From assembly GCA_945910005.1 (NCBI GenBank), contig OX246746.1, positions 17,588,995 through 17,652,994 of the forward strand: 64,000 nt of DNA. Reading direction: 5' to 3'. The notes beneath the pieces were generated by a model. That model was not told the origin of the DNA and searched no databases. It worked only from the letters and a program-made list of their open reading frames with translations. Source of the DNA: Isoperla grammatica. Lineage: Eukaryota > Arthropoda > Insecta > Plecoptera > Perlodidae. Made by a program: the position numbers and the translations under genes. This document shows positions 1 through 12,800 of this stretch, in pieces; within the stretch, counting starts at the first letter, position 1, and every line of letters begins with the position of its first letter.

Positions 1-2239
1 ATCACATAATGCAAAGAACAGCGTCCTCCCTCGCGACCAATTGTCACCTAAACACGTACTTGAAGCAAGAACATCCATAAACCAAAGAGAGAACATGCAC
101 TCAAAACACACACGCACATTTACACATGTCTACATTCATCCACAATACACATACAACAGAACATCGTGATTAACAGTAGACAAAAAGAGATTGCCAAGCT
201 ATAAACTGGCCTTCTTCGTGCGAGCAAACCGCTGACGTGAGCATAGCCGCGCTCATTGACACAAGAAACAACTCACATAAAACATTGAAGAAACTAGCAT
301 ACGCAATTCGACGACGAAAGCGGGACTCGAACCCAGCACGACGAACATAGTTCCTAGCAAGACAATATCGCGCCAATCTGCCGACAATGTCAACTGATGC
401 TCGAACTGACGTTCAACAGCAGTTCTCATAAGAACTGTCTCATACGGACTAAGTAGCAAGCATTGACCTAACGAAAATCCCGACGCAACGAGGTTAATCA
501 CGACGCTGACACACATACAAAGAAACAACACAACAAGCAATAATCAATCCTCCAGTGCAGAGAGGCTATCAACATAGAAAGAGAGCGAGCAGAGAGAAAG
601 AGACTCACACAATAACACTCAACAGGTACGCTAGGTACATCTTAATACCACGGTTGCGATAAAACAACAACAAAAAATTATCTCAGACAGGGAAAACAAA
701 AGACCACAAAAGAAAATCGATGCTTCTAACCAACTTTGTTGAAGACAAAGTCAGTGCCTATACCAAATTTGGTATGTCAAAAAACAAATGATTTCAAGAC
801 AGGCGGCACCACAAACTTTTATGTCATACCAAAGTTAGAACTACGTTAACGAAATCAAACAAACCAGCGCTTCCATCGACATAGCAAATAACTTTTGTGA
901 TAAACCAATTTGTCATAAATCAAATTGGAACCGGCAGTCTCCACCAACTTTGTTATGTACCGAATTCACGCGCCGATCCACCCTTGTCCCTACCACCCTG
1001 GTACGGGACTCGAACCCATGTTCAGGTCGGCTGTCACAAGGTTTCACTGGGGACGTAACCCTCTCTTGACATACGTAAACTCGTACATTTGGGATCGTTG
1101 CTATGTCTGAGGAAGGCCGGGAGACTAGGTACTTAAATCAACAGTCCTGGGTTCAAACATTGAGGAACCGTACATTTATTATGTTACACAATAGACAATA
1201 GACATTTATCCTACCGTGGCAAAAACGTGGCATACCGATCTTTAACTATCTCCCTCTAATCTACTACTAAGGAGTCACACTACCTTGGTTGGCTTTCGCC
1301 CCGTCCGTTCGTCCCTCGTGACTCCTTGGTTCGTTCCTCGGGGATCGTCCTTGTGCCCCATGGCACCGCCGGTCCCTCTCGGCCCGTTCCATCTTCATGC
1401 GCCTACATTACGACCATCTTCAACGGCTCCTCCGACCGGTCCCCCCCGAGACTCCCGAGCCTCACCACTTTTAATCCACCTCGACCGTATCACGTCACCT
1501 TCCCCCCCTTTACCCCTTCTTTGGCTTGTGCTAGCTGCTCATGACTATAATCACCCATCAACCTACATGGTTCGACCCCCCACTCCAGCCAAAATGCAAG
1601 AGTGGGGCTCAGACCAAACTCCTAACAACAATCCAACTTGGGCCTCCCAAAACCCCTGACACAGCAAAGTTACCAAATTACTTGTATGACCATTATGCTG
1701 TGTCAGTATTCTAATGTTAGTATTGTTGCCCTAGATTGATGATTACACAATAGCCAGCTCAGCACCTACCTGATTGTGATCAAAACAGAGTGTTGTTTAC
1801 CCATGTCACAATCAAGTAGAATAAAACACGACAGTGAAGGAATCCAGTGTGAAAATGAATAAACTTCCATTTTCACACTACAATATTATGGTAAAAAAAT
1901 GGCCGCCAAGGAGTTGCTCATTAAAGATGTGCCGGTGCGAATAATCTATTAAACACGCGGAAACCTAACACTTAACAGTACTAAAAGCCATAAAAACGCT
2001 CGGAGTGATTGAAACTACATTATTTGTGCAATTTCTATATGTGTAACTCTATTGTTATTATTGCAGGTCGGGTCGGGTGTCGGCGTGCGGTGTCCTGTAT
2101 CAAACGAAACGTGGATATCGGTTTACTGTTCGTTTTTATTATAATTCCAGTTTTCTGGCAGGTTAATTGATACCAGTTGAACAAGCGGCAAACATCAAAG
2201 GTAACTAGACCTAGGCTTGATTTTCTCTACCTTGAATGT
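1..2239. other. no convincing gene; tRNA-like boxes and small hairpins
   Basis: No exon with recognisable homology is seen. The minus strand carries a B-box-like GGTTCGAGTCCC near 308-325 with an A-box-like stretch upstream, and a second GGTTCGAGTCCCG near 1003-1018, as in tRNA-derived SINEs. A reading frame at 1285-1659 is proline/serine-rich low complexity and is not called. Short inverted repeats occur at 1662-1712 (TGACACAGCA and its complement) and 1847-1878 (GTGTGAAAATG and its complement). The part nearest 2239 may be 5'UTR of the retrotransposon that follows. Confidence 0.5.
300..392 (-). repeat. tRNA-derived SINE-like fragment
   Basis: On the minus strand a T-arm-like block GGTTCGAGTCCC lies about 50 nt downstream of an A-box-like block TGGCGCGATATTG, the spacing expected for a pol III internal promoter. 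The T-stem pairs in only four of five positions and I cannot close an acceptor stem, so a functional tRNA is unlikely. A tRNA-derived SINE head or a decayed tRNA gene fits better. Confidence 0.3.
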
Positions 2240-2259
2240 TGGAACTTAATTGACTGACA

Positions 2260-3866
2260 ATGAGCAGCAAAGCAAGCCTAAGCCTAGGCCTAGACCTAGG
2301 ACTGGATCAGCAATCATATTCAGGTGGTTCCAATCAAAGCGAAGAAAGTGACTCTGAACGTCAGTATATAACTTTTGACGAGGACAGTGATGAACAATTA
2401 AATTCGTCGGCTGAGGAAACTGTAGGCCTACTGATAACTTGTGAAAGGTTGAATGAAGACAACGTTAATGCAAAGGACAAACCACCTCCTTATATCCAGT
2501 GGTCACCAAAACCATTTAGGCCAAGGCCTAGGCCTGGAAATGAGCTAGGCCTAGGCCCAGTGCCTCCTGCTGACTTAGGCATAGACCTAGTCCTGGACCC
2601 AAAATTAGGCCTACCTGACCTAGGCCTAGGCCTTGGCGTAGATTCAAAAAAAGATTCAAAAAAAGTAGACCTAGGCGGGAAAAGGGATAGGTCCAACGAA
2701 AAAATTACTAAAAAAATTATTAGTAGTGTAAATAAAACTAGAAAGCTGGAGAGGTGGATAGTAAATGAACTCAGAAAAGAGAGTTGGGGTTACGGAAACA
2801 CAATTAAAAAGAATAAAGGTCTGCAGTCACAGGTTGTAAAAGGGTTGGTGGCTACGTTTGTCCACATTGCGGGTCAGATCCATGAAAGCGTAAAAGAAAC
2901 AGAAGACTTGAAAAAAGAACTATGCGGAATGCAGAAAAATATAGAAATACTGAAATACAAGAAGTAAGAGAAAGAGAACTCGAAAAAAGAGTAAAATGGT
3001 TGGAGCAACAATGTGACACAATCCAAATGAAAAGGGATGAAGGAGAACAAAACGAAGAAATACTGAAGAAATCACAAAGTCAAACGGAAATAGTTCATTT
3101 ACCAAGTAACAGCAATGAGCTTGTTACCCAGACAGGCCTGGCCAGTACAGAGAAGCAAGTTCCTTACAAAGAAGCCGAGAGGGGGATAGACATAATGGAT
3201 CAAACCATAACAGAATCCAATGTCAAGTCATCAGCCAAAATAGACAGACACCACCATGTAGATGAGGAGACTGAAGACAAGACTGAAGACAAGACCTCAA
3301 GTACTAGTGATCACCCTAAAACTATGTCTAGTAGTAAAGGAAGAGTAATAGTTATGGGAGACTCCATGCTATATAATGTTAAAAAAATTAGTCAACAGAT
3401 AGGTGAAGAGTGGGATGTAAACTGCTACCCAGGCATCAGAACTGATCAGCTCACAAAAGTTGTAAAAAATAGTTATGAGAGTGTGGTGGTAGAAAGTGAT
3501 AGGCCTACACTTGAACCCCCTATAATAATAGTTCATGTTGGTACTAACAGTGTTAAAGGATGGAGAAGGAATGGCAATGTAGTTGGTGATAATTGGGAAC
3601 TATTATCAGAGTTAAAAAGTAAATTATCAGGTGCAAGCATAGCTGTTATTGGCATATCACATAGAGTAGATGTCTATGATAATGAAATAAATGGCATTAA
3701 TGATGACATTGAGTGGGTAACAACAGAACTAGGAGGAACCTTTGTGGACCCAAATACCTGGCTAATGAAAGACTGCCTAGGTAAAGATGGTCTTCATTTT
3801 AATCACAGGGGTCATAACATCATGACTAAAATAATCCTTGGTTTAGTTAACAGACTAAAAAACTAA
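2260..3866 (+). pseudogene. retrotransposon ORF1: Leu-Gly-rich N-terminus, coiled coil, SGNH-like domain
   Basis: Two overlapping frames, 2260-2967 and 2922-3866, together read as one ORF1 of roughly 530 residues. The ATG at 2260 opens a low-complexity segment of LGL, DLGL and PRPRP runs encoded by CCTAGG/GGCCTA hexamers. A lysine- and glutamate-rich coiled coil follows, continuing across the frame change at about 2965. The C-terminal part (about 3340-3860) carries VMGDSM (block I of SGNH hydrolases, with the nucleophile Ser), VHVGTNS (block III, Asn) and GLHFNHRGH (block V, with the His). SGNH/esterase domains are known in ORF1 of CR1/L2 elements, where they are thought to help ribonucleoprotein formation or membrane contact. 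The change of frame is of the -1 type. It could be a mutation or a designed overlap, but no canonical slippery heptamer is present. Confidence 0.75.
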
Positions 3867-3923
3867 AATCGCAAAGTGGACAGGTAGATCTATCTATGAC
3901 AAGTGACTTACCACTAGTTCATA

Positions 3924-6900
3924 TTGACACAAATAGGCATACTTTCAGTAACTGTAAAAAAAATAACTATTGATAGGCTCACATTTCCAGAACTGGCTTT
4001 ACATGGCAAAAGCCCACACTTTGAAATTCTATATTTTAATGCGCAAAGTGTTTTAGCCCATAAAGACCAAATTGAGAATCTTGTGCTCAAAATGAAACCA
4101 TTAATCCTAGGCGTTACGGAAACGCATCTAACTAAAGACATAGAGGACCATGAAATCAGTATAGGTGGTTATTGTTTATGCAGAGTGGACTCATTAAGTA
4201 GACATACCGGAGGGGTTCTGTTTTATGTCTCTGAAGATATCGACTTTAAAGTAATTGAGAAGTGTACTATTGTTAAAAGTCATTGGTCGCTGAGTATTAG
4301 TGTTAGTGGAACGTGCCTTCCTAATACTCTTTTAAGTGTTATTTACTCTTCCCCTAAATCTAAGAAAAGTAATGTTATTGATTTCCTTGATGAGAGACTA
4401 AGTACATTGGAATCTAGTGTTAGGCTTAGAACTAAAGTGATAATTATGGGGGATTTCAATATTGATCTCTTGAAAAAATCATTTTATTCAAAAAAGATGG
4501 TTCAAGCTATTGAGGAGCACGGTATGACCCAAGCCATAAAGGAACCTACTAGAATAGCCATAAACAAAAACAAGAAGACTGGGAATTGTACAATAAGTAA
4601 AACTCTAATCGATTATGTCATTGTTCCTCATGAAGATATGGGTAATATTTTAATTGATATTCTTGATGATATTATTTCAGATCATAGAATTATTAGAATT
4701 AATTGCTATAGTGTAAATAAGTTTAATACTAGTTACAATACAAGTGTATCCAAGCCAACAGGTTCTCAATTAATAAGATATAGAGATAATAAAATATGCC
4801 TGCAGGATGGATTCAAAGCTGAGTATAGCCAAGCAATTCAGAATGCTAGTTGGGATTGCATTGATAGAGGTGAGGATATTGAATTAATGGTAACGGAATT
4901 AATATCAAATCTAACTGTGATTAACAATAAATTTATGCCAATTAAGTAAGTTAAAATAAAGAATAAACATGTTAATAATAAATGGTGGGATAGAGATATA
5001 AAAAATGCAGTTACAGAAAAAAATAATGCCTACAAGACTGTAATGAGGAGTCAAGATAAGCTAACTAATAATGATAACAGGGTAATAGAGTACAGGAGAA
5101 AAAGAAATGAGGTAGTAACATTAGTAAGAAATAAGAAGAAAATCTATTTTGAGAATAAGATTTCTGAGAATAAAAAGGATCCTAAGAAAATGTGGCAAGT
5201 TTTAAAATCTTTTTATAAGGGGAATAAATCTAATTACTCTTTGAATAAGCAAAGTGTAATTTTTGACAGCAAGATAATAGTGGATAATAAAACTATTGCA
5301 AGAAAGTTCAATGAATATTTCATAGAGAGTGTTAAAGAGATTACAGATACTTTTCAATCATCAACAAGTACTACGGTTACAAATGAAGTAGTACCTGTTG
5401 AAAAAGTTATGGATACTTTTTGTAGTGTATCGGAAGCCAAAGTGGTAAGTAAAATTAGATTGATGAAGTCAGCATCGTCGTTTGAAGACGGGATAAATAA
5501 AACTACACTCCTATGTCCGGGTTTAGTACAACTCTTAACTACCGTAGTAAATAATTCACTCCATTATGGAAACTTTCCAAGTAATTTAAAATTATCAACT
5601 ATAGTCCCTGTGCCTAAGATTGCTAATACAAATGATGGTCAACTGTTTAGGCCAATCAATACACTTCATATAATTGAAAAGGTGCTAGAGTATGTTGCGA
5701 TTGAGCAAATACAAACCCATGTAACCAATAACAAAATCTTATCTGAAAACCAATCTGGATTTAGGGATCGGCATTCATGTGAAACGGCCATACAACTAGT
5801 TGTAAGTGAATGGAAAGAGCACATTGGAAGCTCTAGGATTACTATTGGGATCTTTCTTGACTTAAAGAAAGCATTTGAAACTGTAGATAGAAGAATCTTG
5901 TTAAGTAAATTATACAAGTATGGCTTACGTGGTAAGGTTCTACGTTGGCTAACATCATACTTATATCTACAAGAATGCAAAGGGTTAAATTCCAGAATGT
6001 TGTCTCGGAACCTCTTCAATCTGATTTTGGGGTGCCTCAAGGGTCTATTATGGGACCCCTGCTTTTTATTCTTTTTATTAACGATATTGTGAATGTCCTT
6101 AAACATTGTAAAATTTATATGTACGCTGATGACATTGTCCTTAGTATCAGTGGTGCTGACTTACATGAAATACTTTCAAAGTTAAATGAAGATTTGAGGC
6201 AAATAGAATTATGGTTTATTGAAAATAAAATGAAGGTTAACCCCACTAAATCAAAAGCCTTAATCCTATGTTCGAAAGCTATGCAATTCAAATGGAAAAA
6301 AGAATTAATTGAAGTCAGGATTAAAATTGATAATAAGGAGATTGAGGTGGTTGGTGATGTGAAATATTTAGGTGTAACATTAGACTCAGAGTTAAATCTT
6401 AAGTGCCATAGTACAAATGTGTTAAAAGGAATTTCAAGGAAAGTTGGCTTCTTTAGAAGAATTTGTCTGTATGTTGATATTGAATCAAAAATGAAATTGT
6501 ACCAGTCTATTGTTGCACCATATATTGATTATTGTAGTAGTATTTTGTTTTTATTAAATAAGAATGACATAAGGCATTGCAAAAGCAACAAAATAAAGCA
6601 GTATGTTGTATCCTTCAGGTGAACAGGTTCACACCTATAAAACAAATGTACAATGCCCTCTCATGGTTAAATATTAGGGACAGAATTTTATGGAATACTC
6701 TGACTTTCATTTTTAGATTACATAAAGGACTGGCCCCAAAATATCTCACTAATAGATTAAGTTCAAGCAGTGTTGCACATTCATATTATACGAGAGGTTC
6801 AAAGAAAAGTCAAACTGTTTTGAAACTAACTTCGACTAAATATGGAGACAACACATTGTTCAATAAAGGCTTAAAAATTTATAACCGGATTCCACAACCC

Positions 6901-7011
6901 ATAAGAGATTTGTCGTGTGCCAAAGGTTTTCGAAGGTCATGCTGTAAATTAATTAAAGAAAATAGTCTGATCCCTTTGCCCTATGAAAGCCAGGGGTTCT
7001 GGGACATCTAA
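3924..7011 (+). pseudogene. retrotransposon ORF2: APE endonuclease and reverse transcriptase, disrupted
   Basis: The endonuclease part (about 4030-4710) shows FNAQS, VTETHL, MGDFNID and ISDHR, which are the Asn, Glu, Asp/Asn and Asp-His catalytic blocks of APE-type nucleases. The reverse transcriptase part (about 5450-6560) shows SGFRDRHSCETA, FLDLKKAF (motif A), GVPQGS, and YADD at about 6120 (motif C). The C-terminal tail runs to 7011. A TAA at 4947-4949 interrupts an otherwise continuous frame, and single frame changes near 5960-6010 and near 6600 break the RT. The frame at 3924 opens without an ATG, so the true start is undecided. The product would nick target DNA and prime reverse transcription. 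Confidence 0.85.
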
Positions 7012-7559
7012 TATAATTACATTGTACTATTGTTAATTACTGTTTTGTGTTTTATTGTTAATTATTGTTAATCACATGTTAATTACTAAGCTGTGGTGCT
7101 ACTGTAATGTACGGTTATATGTTTTTGTTGTTGTTGTACTTGTGGTGATACTGTAATTTGTACTATTATTATACGTGTGAAAAAAGCTCATGCTAAAATG
7201 AAGTCTACTACTACTGCAAGTTCAAAATGTAATCTTGGCTTTGTTAACCTCAAAATGGAGGAACACTTGCCAGCATAGTCGCACAAAAACAAAAGTGGCC
7301 ATCTGATAACCCATCTGCAATAAAGATTACACTGTAATTCTATTGTTTCTCTTAAAGTCCTTCTCCTGTGCCAGGTCCCCATGTGCAGTGTAGGCCTAGG
7401 CCTAACATTTCCCCATGCTTCGAGCATATCCCTAGGCCCAAGACCTAGGGCAAGCCTTAGTACTTCCCTTGTCTAGATCTTGTAGGCCTAGGCCCAGTTG
7501 GCAGAATTTAGCATCTATTGAGTCGTAGACCTAGGCAGACAATAATACTGAACAAATTA

Positions 7560-8853
7560 CAGTAAACCACCAGTTATACGATGCTCAGTTGTACGATATT
7601 TGTACATATACGATGAAAACGATTGGTCCCCACCAACTTGCTTAGTGTATTTATGAATAAAACAATCAGTTATACGATATCGGATTATACGATATTTGGG
7701 TTTATACGATGTATTTTTAGCTCCAGGCAAGTATGGAACTCTCAGTAATACGATATCTCGTTTGACAAAAGCGGTCTGGACCGCCGTGCGCTAATGAGTC
7801 ATCTGGCAGGCCATTCTGCTGGCTTGATATTGTTGCCGACGAAACTTGTGAGCCCCCACCCCCCTCAACCCTAGCACCGTTTCCGACCACAGACTACCAC
7901 CGGCTTGTAAAGTATGAATGAAAACGAATGACGGCTTTATTGGTTGTAGATTTATGGTAGGTATCGAGCGCTGTTAGCGGCTGGTGTTCACAGACTGGGC
8001 GGGTGAGTGATTTGAGGGGGGGGGGAGGATGTTCTGTATAGCCCCCCTTCCCCCATTCATGCGCTAGCCGAACCGAACCCAACTCAACCCTCAATAAAGC
8101 AGGTAGCGGGTGGATGAAGCAAGGCAGAACAGCTGTCTTTGTGTCATCGTATTGACATTCCAGTGCCACGCGAATCCTTGTTTGTCTAAAGAGTTGCTCT
8201 AAATTAACTTTCAATTTAAATTAGGACAAAAAAACGCAAAACAAAATAATCTTGTTTTATTCCGAAAGAATTCCTAACTTATCTGCTAAAGTTATCTGTT
8301 CCCTGATACGAGCGGTGAGTGACACGGCAACGCAGCGTATGCGTGACTCACGGGTCGCTTTCACTCACCGCATTCGCGCGCTACGTGTTGGCGGCCGATG
8401 CAGCATCAGTAGCCGCGAGCCGTGTTTCCCGCTGCCCGGGCTTCTGTACGATACGTGATCCGTGATCCACGATATTATGAGTTCTTCTTGTAGGCCATTT
8501 ATAAGCGTGCATGAATTCATTATAGCAGTCAACCATTTTTTATTAAATTAATAGATTTACCACGATTAGTTTAATGTGTCAATATTATTATGTTAATTGC
8601 TAAAAACAATAAAAGATAAAGGTTTCTTATAATCAATAAATTCTATCATTAACTGATGTGACTAGTTTATGGCCTAACCCCCCCCCCCCCCTTCCCCCCC
8701 CCCCCCCGACTACAACATACCACTACCCATAATTTGTTTTATAGCTGCCACATGTTCTTTGGCTGTAAATATCAATAATCAGTTGTACGATATTTTGAGT
8801 TATACGATGGCATTAGCCAGACCCTCGACGATCGTATAACTGGTGGTTTACTG
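7560..8853. mobile_element. pogo/Tigger-like (Tc1/mariner superfamily) non-autonomous element
   Basis: Both ends read CAGTAAACCACCAGTTATAC in inverted orientation, flanked by the dinucleotide TA at 7558-7559 and 8854-8855, as expected for a TA target duplication. Repeats of TTGTACGATAT and TTATACGATAT lie near both ends. No transposase frame is visible. The interior has long C and G runs and CpG-rich stretches. The terminal CAGT plus TA duplication places it with Tc1/mariner, most like pogo/Tigger. It shares the CAGTAAACC terminus with the element at 13984. Confidence 0.75.
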
Positions 8854-8879
8854 TATATGGTTCTAGGCCTAGCCCCAGA

Positions 8880-9250
8880 TAGGAGTCCTTAGTTCCTTGG
8901 GAGTCCTTAGAGGAGAGACGGAGGAGTAATAGGATGTGTAATCTATATAGAGCAGCTAGGGGGAAGGGAGGGTGGGGGGAAATCCAGAGCAGGTTGCAAG
9001 AAGGAGTTTATAGAGGGAGGGGAGATCATAATTGGAAGTTTCAGCGTCGGGTAGTGAGAAGTGATCTGGGTAGGTTTGGTTTTGTTGAGAGAACGGTAAG
9101 GGAATGGAATGAGTTACCCGAGGAGGTTGTTGAGAGCGAGTCAGTAAGGGAATTTAGAAATAGATTGACGAAAAGGAGGTGATGGGGGAGGGGGGAGGTT
9201 TGGGTTGATAGGTTGCCACCGGGTGGTTGTGGCCCATTTGCAGCCTTTAA
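8880..9250 (+). mobile_element. 3' end of a second non-LTR retrotransposon
   Basis: A frame ending at 9182 carries a typical reverse-transcriptase C-terminal signature (FVERTVREWNELPEEVV, then REFRNRL). The motif of an aromatic residue with R-T-V, then WN-LP, then FKNRL, is common at the end of non-LTR polyproteins. The catalytic core is missing. A short repeated TAAATCTTA follows at about 9256 and may be the element's tail. Confidence 0.6.
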
Positions 9251-9827
9251 GTGTTAAATCTTAAATCTTAGGCTTAGGCCTCAGGGACAGCGCCAAGGCC
9301 TAGCTTAGGAAAACTCGGCGGTAGCTGAGATGGGGTCCTAGGTCTAGTCTGCCTAGTCCTCTACCGGTAGTTATTCCTTTCCTGTACCTTTTACTTCTAT
9401 TCAGGCAGTACTCGAAAGTCGACTCGAAACTCGCGTGTTATTTACTAGTCGAACTCGGAACTCGACTTGGAAAGGTGACTACTCGCACACCACTAGTATT
9501 TATTTATGCTATGTCATTTGTATATCAATCAATACCGGTACACAGTCAAAAGTTGTTACAACGAAGGCCATTAAAACAAAATTATTATTCGTTAGCCCAT
9601 TTATATTGTCATGTAAGTTTTATGTCTGGGCACGTTGAAAATATTTGCAAAAATGCTCAGCTGGGGTGCAATTTTTTTAAAATTTGTTGAGCTTTGCAAA
9701 TAGGTTAACCCGATATTCAAAATACTGTACCTATCCAAAAATGTAAAAAAATAATGTACCCAAAATCGAATGATATCTAGCAAAAAAAAACTGCATTGTA
9801 ATATGCACACACGTTAAATTTACTTAC
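9251..9827. other. intronic or intergenic filler with hAT-like ends
   Basis: No exon recognised. Repeated CTCGAAACTCG-type motifs at 9410-9480 and a CACACCACTAG end near 9484-9494 look like a fragment of a hAT terminus. A related end with CATCACTAA lies near 10740. GGCCTA hexamers occur at 9270-9350. Confidence 0.35.
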
Positions 9828-12800
9828 TGAATTGTTGTTGGCACGATCTTCTGGAATGGGTGGACAGTCTTTCATCTTGTTAGCAGACATTTCTAATGTC
9901 AATGCTTCTATTTTCATAGTAAGCTCATCATTACGGTCGCGTAGCTCTGTGTTTGCATCCTGATACTCTTTGATTCTTTGCTTCATAGGAAGAATCTAAT
10001 AATAAATCAAAATTTAGTGAAACAGGCTACATAGAGGATAGTAGTGATTAGTGAAACAAGAAGTAATATTTGCCTCTTCTGTTACATAAAAAATTAGTCA
10101 TATGGTGTTTTGTGGTATTATTTTTTTCAGATGGAAAACCCCACTACTAAAACCAATTTAGGTTAAAAGTCAGTTTAAAATGTTGTGTTAATATCACTTA
10201 TTCATATTGATACTTTCTTGGTGTTTATGCAAAGGCTGGATGAGAATACGCAAACCACTCTTACAAGTGAAGAATTTTAAAAAAATTAAAATTTCTGATA
10301 AATAATTTTCATACTTTTATTTCGTATGTACTGAAATTAGGCATGTAAAGAACAAAAATATTGAGGTACCAATAGGTCTATTGGTATTTATTTTTCTGCT
10401 TTAACAATACATGTACTGTACATACAAAGTTCATACGTACTATGTTTCCAGAAAGAGGGGAGAAAACGGAGCATACAATCAATCATTATTGTCCTTATTT
10501 TAATTAACAATCTGAAAATATGGTCACATTTCCAGAATAAATGCACAATGCACATTGACATGGGCTATTGTTTTATTGGCATTTTGTGGAATTAGTTTGC
10601 AGTTTTCTTAATGGTTGTTGTTAAAAAGGGGATTGATTGGCTTGCAACAAAAAAAATAGTATTAAGAGTAAATGGAATCAAATTATTTGGACATTCAGTT
10701 CGACTCAATACTCGACTCTAACAAAAAAGTACCGCTCCCACATCACTAATTATGTAGCCAATTAGATATATGACTACATATAAGTTACCTGCTGCACCTC
10801 GTAGGTAAATTTCAAATGAGTGACCTCATCTTGAAAGGAGTCTATACGCTTCAGTGCTTTTTGAGCAGTTTGGTATTGTGATTGAATTTTGGACCAGTTA
10901 AGGATGGCACATTCCTTTTCGCTGCTAAGAGACGAGTTTTCTTCTTTCAAGGAAGACAATTCAGTACGTTGTTGCGAGTTGACCTCCTCTAACTTCTTAA
11001 CTCGAATCTTTAAGGCAGTGTTCTTAGCTTGTAAGTATTCACGATCTAAACCTAGCTGCTCCATAAGGTTTTTAGTGTTCTCCGTGTGCTTTTGTTCCAT
11101 TAGCCTAAAGCAGAAAATGACATTTGAAAATAGAAATTGGAATATAATATAGGCCTAGCCTAGATAGGTCTATGAGAAATTCAACCAAAGTGAATTATGA
11201 TAATTTTATAAAAGCAGTGCAACAAGTATTTTTGCATATATCAAGTAGTCACTAGTAGGGATGACGCCCGACCCGGCCAGGTACATGTTATGATATACCC
11301 TACTGTATAACATGTTATGTTTGCTGTTTTCTCTCATCACGGGAGGCGTGGTCACTCTCATGAAGAGCAACTTATCAACTAGCAGATATATACAGACACG
11401 TGGACAACACAGTCTTAGGTTAACAGAACATCAATATTAGGTGTGGTCACTCTCATGAAGAGCAACTTATCAACTAGCAGATATATAGGCCTACAGACAC
11501 GTGGACAACACAGTCTTAGGTTAACAGAACATCAATATTAGGTGTGGTCACTCTCATGAAGAGCAATTTATCAACTAGCAGATATATAGGCCTACAGACA
11601 CGTGGACAACACAGTCTTAGGTTAACAGAACATCAATTTTAGGTGTGGTCACTCTCATGAAGAGCAACTTATCAACTAGCAGGTATATACAGACACGTGG
11701 ACCACACAGTCTTAGGTTAACAGAACATCAATATTAGGTGTGGTCACTCTCATGAAGAGCAATTTATCAACTAGCAGATATATAGGCCTACAGACACGTG
11801 GACCACACAGTCTTAGGTTAACAGAACATCAATATTAGGTGTGGTCACTCTCATGAAGAGCAACTTATCAACTAGCAGGTATATACAGACACGTGGACCA
11901 CACAGTCTTAGGTTAACAGAACATCAATATTAGGTGTGGTCACTCTCATGAAGAGCAATTTATCAACTAGCAGATATATAGGCCTACAGACACGTGGACC
12001 ACACAGTCTTAGGTTAACAGAACATCAATATTAGGTGTGGTCACTCTCATGAAGAGCAATTTATCAACTAGCAGATATATAGGCCTACAGACACGTGGAC
12101 CACACAGTCTTAGGTTAACAGAACATCAATATTAGGTGTGGTCACTCTCATGAAGAGCAACTTATCAACTAGCAGATATATACAGACACGTGGACCACAC
12201 AGTCTTAGGTTAACAGAACATCAATATTAGGTGTGGTCACTCTCATGAAGAGCAACTTATCAACTAGCAGATATATACAGACACGTGGACCACACAGTCT
12301 TAAGTTAACAGAACATCAATATTAGGTGTGGTCACTCTCATGAAGAGCAACTTATCAACTAGCAGGTATATACAGACACGTGGACCACACAGTCTTAGGT
12401 TAACAGAACATCAATATTAGGTGTGGTCACTCTCATGAAGAGCAATTTATCAACTAGCAGATATATAGGCCTACAGACACGTGGACCACACAGTCTTAGG
12501 TTAACAGAACATCAATATTAGGTGTGGTCACTCTCATGAAGAGCAACTTATCAACTAGCAGATATATAGGCCTACAGACACGTGGACAACACAGTCTTAG
12601 GTTAACAGAACATCAATATTAGGTGTGGTCACTCTCATGAAGAGCAATTTATCAACTAGCAGATATATAGGCCTACAGACACGTGGACCACACAGTCTTA
12701 GGTTAACAGAACATCAATATTAGGTGTGGTCACTCTCATGAAGAGCAACTTATCAACTAGCAGGTATATACAGACACGTGGACCACACAGTCTTAGGTTA

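Larger units (their letters stand above)
2240..7190 (+). mobile_element. CR1/L2-like non-LTR retrotransposon, near full length, inactivated
   Basis: ORF1 (coiled coil plus SGNH-like esterase) is followed by ORF2 (APE-type endonuclease, then reverse transcriptase), the order typical of the CR1/L2 group. The 3' region after 7011 is AT-rich with imperfect TTGTTAATTA repeats and no long poly-A, which also fits that group. Both ends are approximate and no target-site duplication was found. ORF1 has one frame change. ORF2 has an in-frame stop at 4947-4949 and frame changes near 5960-6010 and 6577-6620, so this copy cannot be autonomous. The base composition resembles its surroundings, suggesting long residence. 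Confidence 0.85.

Noticed and set aside
1285..1659. 124-codon frame rich in Pro and Ser
   Set aside because: Low-complexity composition, overlapped by another frame, and no recognisable domain or splice context.
5666..6106. 146-codon minus-strand frame
   Set aside because: It is antisense to the reverse transcriptase of the LINE at 2240-7190.
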